Of a stretch of DNA of 64,000 nucleotides, positions 1 through 8,175 are shown piece after piece (position 1 is the first letter of the stretch; each line of letters opens with the position of its first letter). The DNA is from JAJDNH01 sp964552395 (GTDB lineage Bacteria > Acidobacteriota > Thermoanaerobaculia > Thermoanaerobaculales > Sulfomarinibacteraceae). The DNA is taken from assembly GCA_964552395.1 (NCBI GenBank), contig CAZKGM010000010.1:1-64000 (forward strand), written 5' to 3'. The notes under the pieces are model-generated. The model ran no database searches. It was not told where the DNA came from and saw only the letters and a list, made by a program, of their open reading frames with translations. Made by a program: the position numbers and the translations under genes.

Positions 1-78
1 CGAGGACGGACTGACGGTCCCCGAGGGGTGCGGCCGCAGGCCGCGGATCTGCCGTTGCGGATATCGGCAGGATCAGGG

Positions 79-1107
79 TCAGCCGCCGATGGAGGAGCGG
101 TTGGCGCTGCTGCGCCGGGCGAGCAAGAGCAGGAACACGGGGCCGCCGACGAGGGCCGTGATGACGCCCACCGGCAGCTCGGCGCCGCGCCCCAACAGCG
201 GCACAGTGCGGGCGAGGGCATCCGCCGCGACCAGGAAGGCGGCGCCGGCGACCACGCTCGCCGGCAGTACGCGGCGGTGGCTGCTGCCGATCAGGAGGCG
301 TACCCCGTGCGGCACCAACAGACCGACGAACGCGATCGGGCCGGCCTGCGCGACGCACGCGGCGGTCAGCCACGCTCCCGCCGCCAGCACCAGACCGCGC
401 AGCCTCGCCACCGGGACTCCCCGTCCATGTGCCACGGCATCGCCGAAGGCGAGCTGGTCGAGAGCCGGTGCGACTGCGAGAAGAACGACCAGCGCCGGCA
501 ACCCCATCACCGCCACCGTCACCGGCGCCCTCCAGCCGACGATGTCGAGCCCTCCCATCAGCCAACGGTCCATCGCCTGCAACCGGAACGGGTCCGCGAG
601 GAGACGCACCAGCAGCGTGCCGGCGGCAAACAGGAAGTTGAACGTGACGCCGGCCAGGATCAGGGCGGTGCCGCCCCAGCGCGCCCGGCGCGCCAGGAAC
701 GCCAGCAGAAGGAGCTCGAACGCCGACCAGACCACCGCCTGCGCGGGAACCGCCCCGAGCGGTCCGAGGCGGCCGATGAGCGGCCAGGCCAGGGCCAGGA
801 AGGCGCCGAAAGAGCCCGCCGCCGCGACCCCGACCGTGTACGGCGTCGCCAGCGGGTTGCCGAGCAGGGTCTGGAACGAAGCGCCAGCCACCGCCAGAAA
901 CGCTCCGACCAGCAGGCCGAGCACCACTCGCGGCAGGCGCAGGCTCACGATCTGGACCGCCAGTGGATCGGCGGCCGCGGGGTGGACGATCGCCTCGATG
1001 ACCAGACCGGGCCTCAGCGGCACGGTTCCCACCAGCGGCGCCACGACCACGACCACGACGGCCGCCGCAACCAGGCCCAGCACCACGGCCCGTCGCCGGC
1101 GGCTCAT
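79..1107 (-). CDS. FecCD/BtuC-type ABC importer permease
   Basis: Inner-membrane permease of an ABC importer for vitamin B12, corrinoids or ferric siderophores. The 342-residue product has the length and hydrophobic pattern (about nine to ten membrane segments) of the FecCD family, including the conserved region GASFQTLLGNPLATPY near residues 75-90 and the 'GLLVPHGVRLL' stretch late in the protein, which in BtuC lies near the coupling helix that contacts the ATPase. Its ATG overlaps the stop of the upstream ATPase gene by 4 nt (ATGA), so it is the third gene of a translationally coupled three-gene operon (binding protein, ATPase, permease). The substrate cannot be read from sequence; cobalamin is the favourite because of the BtuF-like binding protein, but an iron chelate is possible. 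Confidence 0.9.
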   Translation of the reverse strand: MSRRRRAVVLGLVAAAVVVVVVAPLVGTVPLRPGLVIEAIVHPAAADPLAVQIVSLRLPRVVLGLLVGAFLAVAGASFQTLLGNPLATPYTVGVAAAGSFGAFLALAWPLIGRLGPLGAVPAQAVVWSAFELLLLAFLARRARWGGTALILAGVTFNFLFAAGTLLVRLLADPFRLQAMDRWLMGGLDIVGWRAPVTVAVMGLPALVVLLAVAPALDQLAFGDAVAHGRGVPVARLRGLVLAAGAWLTAACVAQAGPIAFVGLLVPHGVRLLIGSSHRRVLPASVVAGAAFLVAADALARTVPLLGRGAELPVGVITALVGGPVFLLLLARRSSANRSSIGG

Positions 1108-1892
1108 CTGGAGAGCCCCGAGCGCGGCAGTACTACCGGGCGTGCCACCTCCGGGTGCTCGACGACGATGAGCTCCGGCCCGTAGGCCGCTTCGAGGACG
1201 GGCTGCACGAGTACCTCGGTCGGTGTCCCCACCGCATGGCGGCGGCCCTCGACGAGCAGGACCACGCGGTCGGCGAACAGCGCCGCCAGGTTGAGATCGT
1301 GGGTCACGAGAATGACCCCGCTACCGCGTCCCACTGCCGAGCGCAGGACGTCGAGCACCGCCACCCGATGGTGGACGTCGAGCGACGCAGTCGGCTCGTC
1401 GAGCAGCAGCCAGCGCGGCTGCTGGGCGAATACAGACGCCACCAGCACGCGCTGCTGTTCGCCCCCCGACAGGGAGCCAAAGTCGCGCGCCGCCAGCTGG
1501 GTCGTCGCTGTCGCCGCCAGCGCCCCGGCGATGGCGGCCCGGTCGCCGCCGTTGCCGAGCCCCCACGGCCCCCGGTGCGGATGGCGGCCGCTGGCCACCA
1601 CCTCGCCAACCGTGAGGTCGTAAAGCGGCACCACGCTCTGCGGCAGGTAGGCAACCTGCAGCGCCCGCTCACGGTGGGACAGACTTCCAAGCGGCCGGCC
1701 GTCGAGCAGCACTTCACCCACCTGCGGCCTCCGCCATCCTGCCAGCAGTGCGAGCAACGTCGACTTGCCCGACCCGTTCGGTCCGACGACCGCGATCAGC
1801 TCGCCGGTCTCGAGCTCGAGATCGACACCTGATACGGCCGGTGCGGCGTCCTCGGCATAGGCGAACGTCAGCCCCCGCGCCTCGAGGCTCAC
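1104..1892 (-). CDS. ABC importer ATPase, BtuD/FecE-type
   Basis: ATP-binding subunit that drives the BtuC-like permease. I place the start at a GTG (1892) that overlaps the stop of the binding-protein gene in the string GTGA; a GGAGG ribosome-binding site sits 5 nt upstream, and the longer open frame upstream is only the shadow of the binding-protein gene. The 262-residue product has Walker A GPNGSGKST (37-45), Q-loop Q85, signature LSGGEQQ (141-147), Walker B LLLDEP (162-167) and switch His198 (VTHDL). This is the complete catalytic set, so the protein should be active. Length is normal for BtuD/FecE relatives. Confidence 0.9.
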   Translation of the reverse strand: MSLEARGLTFAYAEDAAPAVSGVDLELETGELIAVVGPNGSGKSTLLALLAGWRRPQVGEVLLDGRPLGSLSHRERALQVAYLPQSVVPLYDLTVGEVVASGRHPHRGPWGLGNGGDRAAIAGALAATATTQLAARDFGSLSGGEQQRVLVASVFAQQPRWLLLDEPTASLDVHHRVAVLDVLRSAVGRGSGVILVTHDLNLAALFADRVVLLVEGRRHAVGTPTEVLVQPVLEAAYGPELIVVEHPEVARPVVLPRSGLSR

Positions 1893-2758
1893 TGCGCCTC
1901 CGAGTGCGAATGGAGCACCGTTTCCAGAAGCTGGGCCGCACGCCCGAGACGTGGGCCCGGGACCACCAGGTAGGACTCGGTCAGGACCCGGACCGGCGGC
2001 GCCTTGCCACTGCCGAAGACCTCCGCCCACTCGTTGCGCGCCCGCCGCTCCAAGGAAGCGGCGTCGCCCGCCCCCGGCCGCAGCTCGAGGATCAGCTGCG
2101 GCCGGCGCTCGACCACCGTCTCGAGCGACGGGGTGAAGTATCGCCGGGGCGCATCGTGAAACAGGTTCCGACCTCCGGCCAGCTGCAGCAGCTCGTCCAG
2201 GAACGTCCTCGGGCCCGCCGTCACCACTTCCCGCAGGCGACCGCTCGCCGGCCGGTCGAGCACGAGGAGCACACGCGGACGGTCGCGGCCCTTTGTCCTG
2301 CCCCGCACGCCCTCCAGCTGATGGTGAAGCCCGGCCGCCAGACGCCCGCCCTCGGCCGACCTGCCGAGCAAGGAAGCGACCCTTCGCATCGCCGCCTCCA
2401 CGTCGGCAACGGTCTCGGTCCGGACTCGTTCCACGCGGATCCCCTGGTTCGCACAGGCAGCCTCCACCCTTGCCATCGGCGACGGCACCAGCACCAGGTC
2501 CGGGCGCAGGGCCAGCAGCTTCTCGAGGTTGGGGTTGTACAACCCGCCGACGCGCGGCAGGCGGACGACCTCGGGCGGCCAGGTCGCGTAGTCGCCGACT
2601 CCGACCAGGCGATCCCCGCAGCCGAGCTCGACCACGGTCTCGGTCAGCGACGGCGCGAAGCTCACCACGCGACGCGGCGGGTCCTGGGCCCACGCCGCAA
2701 CCGCCGCCGTCAATACGACGGCCGCCGCCGCCCGACCGAGATGTCTCGCGACCGCCAT
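1889..2758 (-). CDS. Periplasmic binding protein, BtuF/helical-backbone type
   Basis: Substrate-binding subunit of the importer. Start chosen at the ATG at 2758, preceded by GGAGGG at 6 nt; it opens a hydrophobic signal peptide (residues about 8-24, ending AAWAQD). The frame is open further upstream but that part has no protein character. The mature part shows the class III binding-protein pattern: 'RVVSFAPSLTETVVELGCGD', a 'VGGLYNPNLEKLLALRPDLVL' region typical of BtuF/FhuD-like proteins, and a C-terminal lobe. No lipobox Cys is seen at the signal-peptide end, so it is probably soluble in the periplasm. First gene of the operon. I looked for a cobalamin riboswitch upstream and could not support one. 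Confidence 0.87.
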   Translation of the reverse strand: MAVARHLGRAAAAVVLTAAVAAWAQDPPRRVVSFAPSLTETVVELGCGDRLVGVGDYATWPPEVVRLPRVGGLYNPNLEKLLALRPDLVLVPSPMARVEAACANQGIRVERVRTETVADVEAAMRRVASLLGRSAEGGRLAAGLHHQLEGVRGRTKGRDRPRVLLVLDRPASGRLREVVTAGPRTFLDELLQLAGGRNLFHDAPRRYFTPSLETVVERRPQLILELRPGAGDAASLERRARNEWAEVFGSGKAPPVRVLTESYLVVPGPRLGRAAQLLETVLHSHSEAQ

Positions 2759-2948
2759 GAGCCCTCCGTACCGCCCGCCGACGGGCGGCCCGGCTCCCGG
2801 CCCCGGGGGAGCCTCCGCTAAGGAGCCCCAGCGTAGCGCGCTCGGCCGCCCCCGGCAAAGAGGAGGCCGGACCACCAACGGCCCCGGTTCCGTCAGCATC
2901 GACAACGACCGGCCTTTCCTCATCGGCGACTGCCGGCGTGGCGCCGTT

Positions 2949-2982
2949 CGCAGCAGATCACGAGTGAATGATCCGGGCTAAG
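2949..2982 (+). repeat. 33-nt dispersed repeat, copy 1
   Basis: One of three copies of a motif whose core reads CGAGTGAATGATSCGGGYTA, with a 12-nt extension (CGCAGYAGATYG) on its left. This copy lies directly before the -35 box of the gdh promoter. The other copies are at 14538-14570 and 27382-27414, both on the opposite strand. Confidence 0.7.
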
Positions 2983-2983
2983 C

Positions 2984-3012
2984 TTGACCTTGTGGCGCCT
3001 TGAGCGTATAAG
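2984..3012 (+). promoter_or_regulatory. Sigma70-type promoter of the glutamate dehydrogenase gene
   Basis: TTGACC (2984-2989), a 17-nt spacer, then TATAAG (3007-3012): each box matches consensus at five of six positions. Transcription would begin near 3019, giving a leader of about 18 nt that contains the GGAGG ribosome-binding site. Confidence 0.75.
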
Positions 3013-3036
3013 GCCCGGCTGAGGGAGGAGGCGGTG

Positions 3037-4320
3037 ATGGTCAAGCAGTTCAACGCATTCGAGATGGCCCAACAGCAGTTTGACGCGGTGGCTGAGAAGC
3101 TGCAGCTGGACGAGGGGACCAACGAGCTCCTCCGCTGGCCGTTGCGCGAGTACCACTTCCTGGTGCCGGTGCGCATGGACGACGGCACCGTCCGTGTCTT
3201 CAAGGGCTACCGCGTTCAGCACAATGACGCTCGAGGCCCGGCCAAGGGCGGCATCCGCTTCCACCCGCAGGAAACCGTCGACACCGTGCGTGCGCTGTCC
3301 ATGTGGATGACCTGGAAATGCGCCGTCGTCGACATCCCGCTCGGCGGCGGAAAGGGCGGCGTGATCTGCGACCCTCACAACCTCTCCCCGCGTGAGCAGG
3401 AGACGCTGTGCCGCGGCTGGATCCGGCAGGTCGTACGCAACGTCGGACCGATTCAAGACGTACCGGCCCCGGACGTCATGACCAACCCCCAGCACATGGT
3501 GTGGATGATGGACGAGTACGAGAAGATCACCGGCGGCCATCAACCGGGCGTCATCACCGGCAAGCCGGTCGAGGTCGGCGGCTCCCTCGGCCGCACCGAG
3601 GCCACCGGCTTCGGCGTCATCTACACCGTCCGTGAAGCGCTCACCCGTCTCCGCATCCCGGTTGAGGGTGTGCGAGCGTCGATCCAGGGTTTCGGCAATG
3701 TCGCCCAGTACGCCGCCAAGAAGCTGATCGAGCTCGGCGGCGCCGTGGTCGCGGTCGCCTGCTGGGACAACGACGACCACGCCGCCTACACCTTCGTCAA
3801 GCCTGAAGGGATCGACATCGAGTTCCTGCTTTCGATTACCGACCGCTTCGGCACCATCGACAAGAACGAGGCGCGCGCCGCCAGGTATGACATCCTACCG
3901 GCGGACGCCTGGCTCGCGCAGGAAGCGGAGATCCTCATCCCGGCGGCACTCGAGAATCAGATCACCGGCGACAACGTGGCTCAGATGCATCGCCGGGTGA
4001 AGCTCATCGCCGAAGGCGCGAACGGACCGACCACGCCGGAGGCCGACGCCGTCATCAAGGAACGCGGGATCTTCCTCATCCCCGACTTCCTGTGCAACGC
4101 GGGTGGCGTCACCTGCTCCTACTTCGAGCAGGTGCAGTCGAACATGAACTTCTACTGGCCCAAGGACGAGGTGCTGGAGCGCCTCGACCAGAAGATGACG
4201 CGGGCCTTCCACGCAGTCGCTGACCTCGCCGACGAGACCGGTGAGTACATGCGCGACGCCGCATACATGATTGCCATCCAGCGGGTGGCGACCGCCTGCC
4301 GCTTGCGCGGCTGGGTCTGA
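3037..4320 (+). CDS. gdhA: Glu/Leu/Phe/Val dehydrogenase (glutamate dehydrogenase)
   Basis: Cytosolic enzyme interconverting glutamate and 2-oxoglutarate plus ammonia with NAD(P). Length (427 aa) fits the hexameric GDH family. Visible motifs: substrate region GPAKGGIRFHP (68-78), the catalytic Lys106 in PLGGGKGG, Asp146 in VPAPDVMT, and the nucleotide-binding loop QGFGNVAQ near 217-224. The ATG at 3037 is preferred over the in-frame GTG at 3034 because it is the better-spaced start after GGGAGGAGG. The gene is single-cistron: it has its own promoter and a hairpin follows the stop. Cofactor preference (NAD versus NADP) cannot be decided by eye; the related leucine/phenylalanine dehydrogenases are shorter, so GDH is the best name. 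Confidence 0.93.
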   Translation: MVKQFNAFEMAQQQFDAVAEKLQLDEGTNELLRWPLREYHFLVPVRMDDGTVRVFKGYRVQHNDARGPAKGGIRFHPQETVDTVRALSMWMTWKCAVVDIPLGGGKGGVICDPHNLSPREQETLCRGWIRQVVRNVGPIQDVPAPDVMTNPQHMVWMMDEYEKITGGHQPGVITGKPVEVGGSLGRTEATGFGVIYTVREALTRLRIPVEGVRASIQGFGNVAQYAAKKLIELGGAVVAVACWDNDDHAAYTFVKPEGIDIEFLLSITDRFGTIDKNEARAARYDILPADAWLAQEAEILIPAALENQITGDNVAQMHRRVKLIAEGANGPTTPEADAVIKERGIFLIPDFLCNAGGVTCSYFEQVQSNMNFYWPKDEVLERLDQKMTRAFHAVADLADETGEYMRDAAYMIAIQRVATACRLRGWV

Positions 4321-4347
4321 CCCTCCCGTCCGGCGAAGGTATCCGAT

Positions 4348-4371
4348 CCGCGCGGCCTGGAGGCCGCGCGG
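4348..4371 (+). terminator. Hairpin terminator after gdhA
   Basis: Perfect 10-bp stem CCGCGCGGCC / GGCCGCGCGG with loop TGGA, 28 nt after the gdhA stop. The following tract (GCGCCTTTCCTT) is only weakly U-rich, so termination strength is uncertain. Confidence 0.55.
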
Positions 4372-4410
4372 GCGCCTTTCCTTGGTAGGCGCCACGGTAC
4401 ACTTGCTCAT

Positions 4411-7329
4411 ATGAGCTTCTTTGGGAACGGCCTCCCCTGCCCGCGCAGGTACCGTACCGCGGGCGCCTTGGGAATCGGGGTCACCCTCCTGGCGGTGCTC
4501 ACGTTGACGACCGGCGTCGATGCCGCGCACCGCTTCATCCGTCGTTTCGACGAGACCTCAGGGCTCACCGTAAGCACCGTTGAAGCGCTGGCGCAGGATC
4601 ACGCCGGCTTTCTGTGGATCGGGACAGCCGGAGGGCTCGTTCGCTTCGACGGCCAGGAGTTTTCAACCTGGGCGCCCGGGATCATCAGCGGTGAGGTGGA
4701 GCATGTGGTGCCGTGTCCGGACACCGGCGTCCTCGCCATGACCTTGCGCGGAGACCTCTACCGGACGACGGATGGCGGTGCTGAGCCGGTTCGGGGGCCC
4801 GGCGGTGTGCCCCTGACAGGAGTCTCTGGAGCCACCTACGACTCGAGTGGACGGCTTTGGGTGATTCGCAGCCATCATCTGTGGATTCGGGCGCAATCTT
4901 GGCAACAACCCCTGGCCGAGGTGACTGGACAGCATGCCCCCAGGTACGTTCGCGCCCTGGGGAATTCGGTTGCCCTGCTGACGGCCACCGATGTACGGCT
5001 GATCGACCGTTCAGGAAAGCTCGTCAGGCTCCTGCCCATCGGCGGTGCCGTTGATGCCGTGGCCAGCCCAAACGGCAGCCTCGTCTTGCTTGAGGGGACC
5101 GGCAAGGTGCTTGTTGCAGATCTTGCGGCCGATCGGTTCCACGAGGCGTTGAACCTCCCGGCAAGAGGGATCGCGCTGGTGGTTCGTGGGCAAGCGGTCT
5201 GGGCAGCCTTTGATCGGTTCCTGGCACGCATCGACCCCAGTGGCGCATCCGAGATCATGGGGCTCGCGGAGGGCATCCCGAGCGGTGGCCCGCTGCTTGT
5301 AGATCGCGAGGGGTCACTCTGGATGGGGACCTTCTCCGGGCTGCTCCAGTTCCCCGAACCGGACACCGCCATCTGGACCGACCTCGAGGGCCTCCCGTCC
5401 GCCCACACCCGCTTCGTCGCCCGATCCCAATCCGGGGTCCTGGTCTCCACGTGGCAGGGACTGGGTCGGGTCACCTCTGCCGCCGGTACCTGGCGAGCAA
5501 CGATCGAGCCGACCCTCTCGAAGAGCCGGCTTTGCAGGGACAACTCCGGAGCCGTCTGGTTTGGCAGCCGGAGCGGGCTCTACCGCTGGTCCGAAGGAAA
5601 GGCCCGGCGTGTTCTCCCCTGGCCGGCGTCAGTCCGCGGCTGCAGGAGTGGAGGAACGGGGCTATGGTTGGCTACCGACTCAGGACTCCTGCTGGTGAGG
5701 AACGGCGCACCGGTGGCGGTAAACGTACCCTCTGGCGAGAAGGGTCGCCGACCTGTGGACGCCGTGCTCGAGACTGCGCAAGGCGAGCTCATCTGGGTTG
5801 CCGGACATGGAATCTGCCGGCAACCTGTGGCAGCGGCCGTCGCCGGTTCTCCTGCCGACCGCACCTGCTGGGAGCAGCCGAACATCATTCAGGCACTCGA
5901 TCTTGCACAGGTCGGAACCGAGGTCTGGCTGGCAGGCCAGGACTTCGGCGTCCTGCGACTCGGCCGCGGCCGAGCCGAGCCGCCGGCAGGCGTCGCGGAA
6001 TTCCCGAGTCGGGTCGTGTTCTCGCTGACCCCCTCTGCGCGCGGTGGTGTCTGGGTTGCAGGCAAGGGCATTCTGCAACGGATTGTGGCTTGTCCGAGCT
6101 GCACCGACGAATGGCGGGTTGCGGAGACTCTCGGTTCCTGGCAGGGGTTGCCTGGTCGCAGCGGCGGTCAGGTCCTCGAGCTCGCGGACGGCACACTGTG
6201 GGTCACCACCGACGAAGGCCTGGTCCGCGTTCCACCGACGGCAAGGTCACGTCCGGCCGAGCCGCAGTCACCTGTCATTGCGGAGACACTGCGCAACGGC
6301 GAGCTGTGGAAGGGGCCCTCTCCGCTCGTCCTCGACTGGGATGCACGGCACCTCGAGCTGAGATTCGCTCCGCTGTCGTTCCGCGACCCTTCCCAAGTCC
6401 GCTTCCGAAGCCGCATTGACCACGGGAGGTGGTCCACGGCAACGGTGAGCTCTCGCCTCTCTCTGAGCAGTCTGTCCTCAGGACGGCACGTGCTCGAGGT
6501 CCAGGCATCCGTAGGAGGCGACCGCTGGGGCGCCCGGCCCACAAGCTTGACCTTCCGGGTCAGGCCGCCCTGGTACCGGACCTGGTGGGCGCTGCTCATG
6601 CTGGCCGCGGCCATCGCTGGTGCTCCATACCTCGCCCATCGGGTACAGATGGCTTCCCGGGCCCGCGTCGAACGGGAACGCGAGAGGATCGCCCGGGACC
6701 TCCACGACCAAGTGGGGTCAGGCCTCGCCAGCATCGGCATTCTCGCCACGTTGAGCGGCAGTGGAGCTGTTCCACCGGAGCGACGCACCCGACTTGCCCA
6801 CGACATCGCCGACGTCAGCGCGAGGCTGAGCTTTACCCTGCGCGCAATCGTCTGGTCGTTGCGCGGCCCGAACGCCGACCTCCGCGACACGATGGCCCAG
6901 CTGGCCGACCACGGCGCGAAGCTCCTGAGCGGGACGGAAGACGGACTCGAGGTCGTGATGCCGGAGACCTGGCCCCGAGGGGGTCTCCCGCTCCTGGTGC
7001 GTCGCAACCTCCTGCTTATCGGCCTCGAGGCTCTCCATAACGCTGCCCGCCACGCCCACGCGAGCAAGGTCCAACTCACCGTCGTTCCGTCCGATGGACA
7101 GCTGTGGCGGTTCTCAGTCGCCGATGACGGCGTCGGGTTTCAGCCCGCCGATTACCAGGACAGCGGAGTGGGGCTCGGGCTTCGCAACATGTGGCGGCGG
7201 GCCCGTGCGATCGGCGGTAATCTGGACGTCGACTCGTCGCCCGGAGTCGGAACCATCGTCACGCTGGTCTTCGATCCGTGGTCGGCCCAAGAGGTCGCTG
7301 GGCTGCGGACGCTTCGTCGCATCACATGA
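4411..7329 (+). CDS. Hybrid-propeller sensor histidine kinase (Reg_prop, Y_Y_Y, HisKA_3, HATPase)
   Basis: Membrane-bound sensor that should phosphorylate the response regulator encoded next. A signal/anchor segment lies at about residues 19-37. The periplasmic part is a two-part beta-propeller with repeated Reg_prop motifs such as GFLWIGTAGGLVRFDG, GSLWMGTFSGLLQF, GAVWFGSRSGLYRW and GTLWVTTDEGLVRV, followed by a Y_Y_Y (triple-Tyr) domain around 660-720. One membrane helix follows (WALLMLAAAIAGAPYLAHRV). The dimerisation domain has His765 in RIARDLHDQVG (HisKA_3), and the ATPase domain has Asn877 plus DDGVGF and GLGLRNM. This architecture is well known for carbohydrate sensors in Bacteroidetes and Acidobacteria; here the kinase has no fused receiver domain, which is supplied in trans. 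No clear Shine-Dalgarno precedes the ATG. Confidence 0.9.
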   Translation: MSFFGNGLPCPRRYRTAGALGIGVTLLAVLTLTTGVDAAHRFIRRFDETSGLTVSTVEALAQDHAGFLWIGTAGGLVRFDGQEFSTWAPGIISGEVEHVVPCPDTGVLAMTLRGDLYRTTDGGAEPVRGPGGVPLTGVSGATYDSSGRLWVIRSHHLWIRAQSWQQPLAEVTGQHAPRYVRALGNSVALLTATDVRLIDRSGKLVRLLPIGGAVDAVASPNGSLVLLEGTGKVLVADLAADRFHEALNLPARGIALVVRGQAVWAAFDRFLARIDPSGASEIMGLAEGIPSGGPLLVDREGSLWMGTFSGLLQFPEPDTAIWTDLEGLPSAHTRFVARSQSGVLVSTWQGLGRVTSAAGTWRATIEPTLSKSRLCRDNSGAVWFGSRSGLYRWSEGKARRVLPWPASVRGCRSGGTGLWLATDSGLLLVRNGAPVAVNVPSGEKGRRPVDAVLETAQGELIWVAGHGICRQPVAAAVAGSPADRTCWEQPNIIQALDLAQVGTEVWLAGQDFGVLRLGRGRAEPPAGVAEFPSRVVFSLTPSARGGVWVAGKGILQRIVACPSCTDEWRVAETLGSWQGLPGRSGGQVLELADGTLWVTTDEGLVRVPPTARSRPAEPQSPVIAETLRNGELWKGPSPLVLDWDARHLELRFAPLSFRDPSQVRFRSRIDHGRWSTATVSSRLSLSSLSSGRHVLEVQASVGGDRWGARPTSLTFRVRPPWYRTWWALLMLAAAIAGAPYLAHRVQMASRARVERERERIARDLHDQVGSGLASIGILATLSGSGAVPPERRTRLAHDIADVSARLSFTLRAIVWSLRGPNADLRDTMAQLADHGAKLLSGTEDGLEVVMPETWPRGGLPLLVRRNLLLIGLEALHNAARHAHASKVQLTVVPSDGQLWRFSVADDGVGFQPADYQDSGVGLGLRNMWRRARAIGGNLDVDSSPGVGTIVTLVFDPWSAQEVAGLRTLRRIT

Positions 7330-7385
7330 AGATGTGATGGACCAAGCTGCGTCGCCAACCGAGCTTGTAGAGTGAGCCGAGGAAG

Positions 7386-8036
7386 ATGCCGATAACTCGA
7401 GTCACAGTCATCGAGGACGATCCACGCTTCCGCGAGAGCCTGGGGGCTCTGATCGAGCTGTCGCCGGGCTTCGAGCGCGCGGGGACGTTCCCCGACGCCG
7501 AGTCTGCGCTGTCGGCCGCCGACTCGGCCTGGGACCTGGTTCTCATGGATATCGAGCTGCCCGGCATGAACGGGATCGATGCCACGCGCGAGTTCAAGCT
7601 GCGTGTCCCGCACGTCAGGGTGGTGGTGATTACTGTGTTCGAGGACCCGGCCACCATTCTCCGCTCCATCTGTGCGGGCGCCGACGGCTACCTCACCAAG
7701 GGAACCCCCGCCGAGGAGCTCCTCCACCAGCTCAGGTACATCATGGCAGGGGGCCCCCCCCTGTCCGCCGGAGTCGCTCGCACACTGCTCGGAATGGTCC
7801 GCGACGGCAATGAACCTACGCCATCCCACGGCCCACGTGTGGACGCCGGCCTGACAGCTCGCGAGCGCGAGGTGCTTGACTGCCTGGTCGACGGTCTTCC
7901 GTACAAGCAGGTCGCCGCCCGCCTCGGCATCTCCATCGAAACCGTGCGAACCCACATCAGGTCGGTCTACAGCAAGCTCCAGGTCCACAGCGTGGTCGAG
8001 GCGGTGACCTTGGCCCTCCGTAACGGCCTGCGCTGA
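7386..8036 (+). CDS. NarL/FixJ-type response regulator
   Basis: Two-component transcription regulator, partner of the kinase 56 nt upstream. The receiver domain (about 1-120) has the acidic pair Asp11-Asp12 in VIEDD, phospho-acceptor Asp55 (VLMDIELPGMNG), Thr in VVVITVFED and Lys in GYLTKGTP. A LuxR-type helix-turn-helix occupies the C-terminus: LTAREREVLDCLVDGLPYK followed by QVAARLGISIETVRTHI. A GAGGA precedes the ATG closely. Pairing with a HisKA_3 kinase is the usual arrangement for this class. The nearby secreted protein gene is a candidate target, but no binding site is visible. Confidence 0.92.
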   Translation: MPITRVTVIEDDPRFRESLGALIELSPGFERAGTFPDAESALSAADSAWDLVLMDIELPGMNGIDATREFKLRVPHVRVVVITVFEDPATILRSICAGADGYLTKGTPAEELLHQLRYIMAGGPPLSAGVARTLLGMVRDGNEPTPSHGPRVDAGLTAREREVLDCLVDGLPYKQVAARLGISIETVRTHIRSVYSKLQVHSVVEAVTLALRNGLR

Positions 8037-8175
8037 ACCGGCGACACCCCGCTCGCAAACCTCACCAAATCGTGCGATGGCGGCTGGCAATGGCACGCGT
8101 CATCCTTGACCGAGGTTCATCAGGACAACAGATGCAGCGCCGCCAACCGGCGCCAAGAGGAACAAGGAGGATGTC

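Noticed and set aside
1953..2858. N-terminal extension of the ABC ATPase (frame open to 2858)
   Set aside because: This stretch is an overlapping shadow of the binding-protein gene. The GTG with GGAGG at 1892 gives the normal ATPase length.
2759..2948. Cobalamin riboswitch upstream of the BtuF-like gene
   Set aside because: A stretch GCCGGGAGCCGGGCC on the minus strand vaguely resembles the B12 box, but the other conserved cores (for example the GGTG...ACTGT region) are absent and the region is simply GC-rich. A covariance-model search would settle it.
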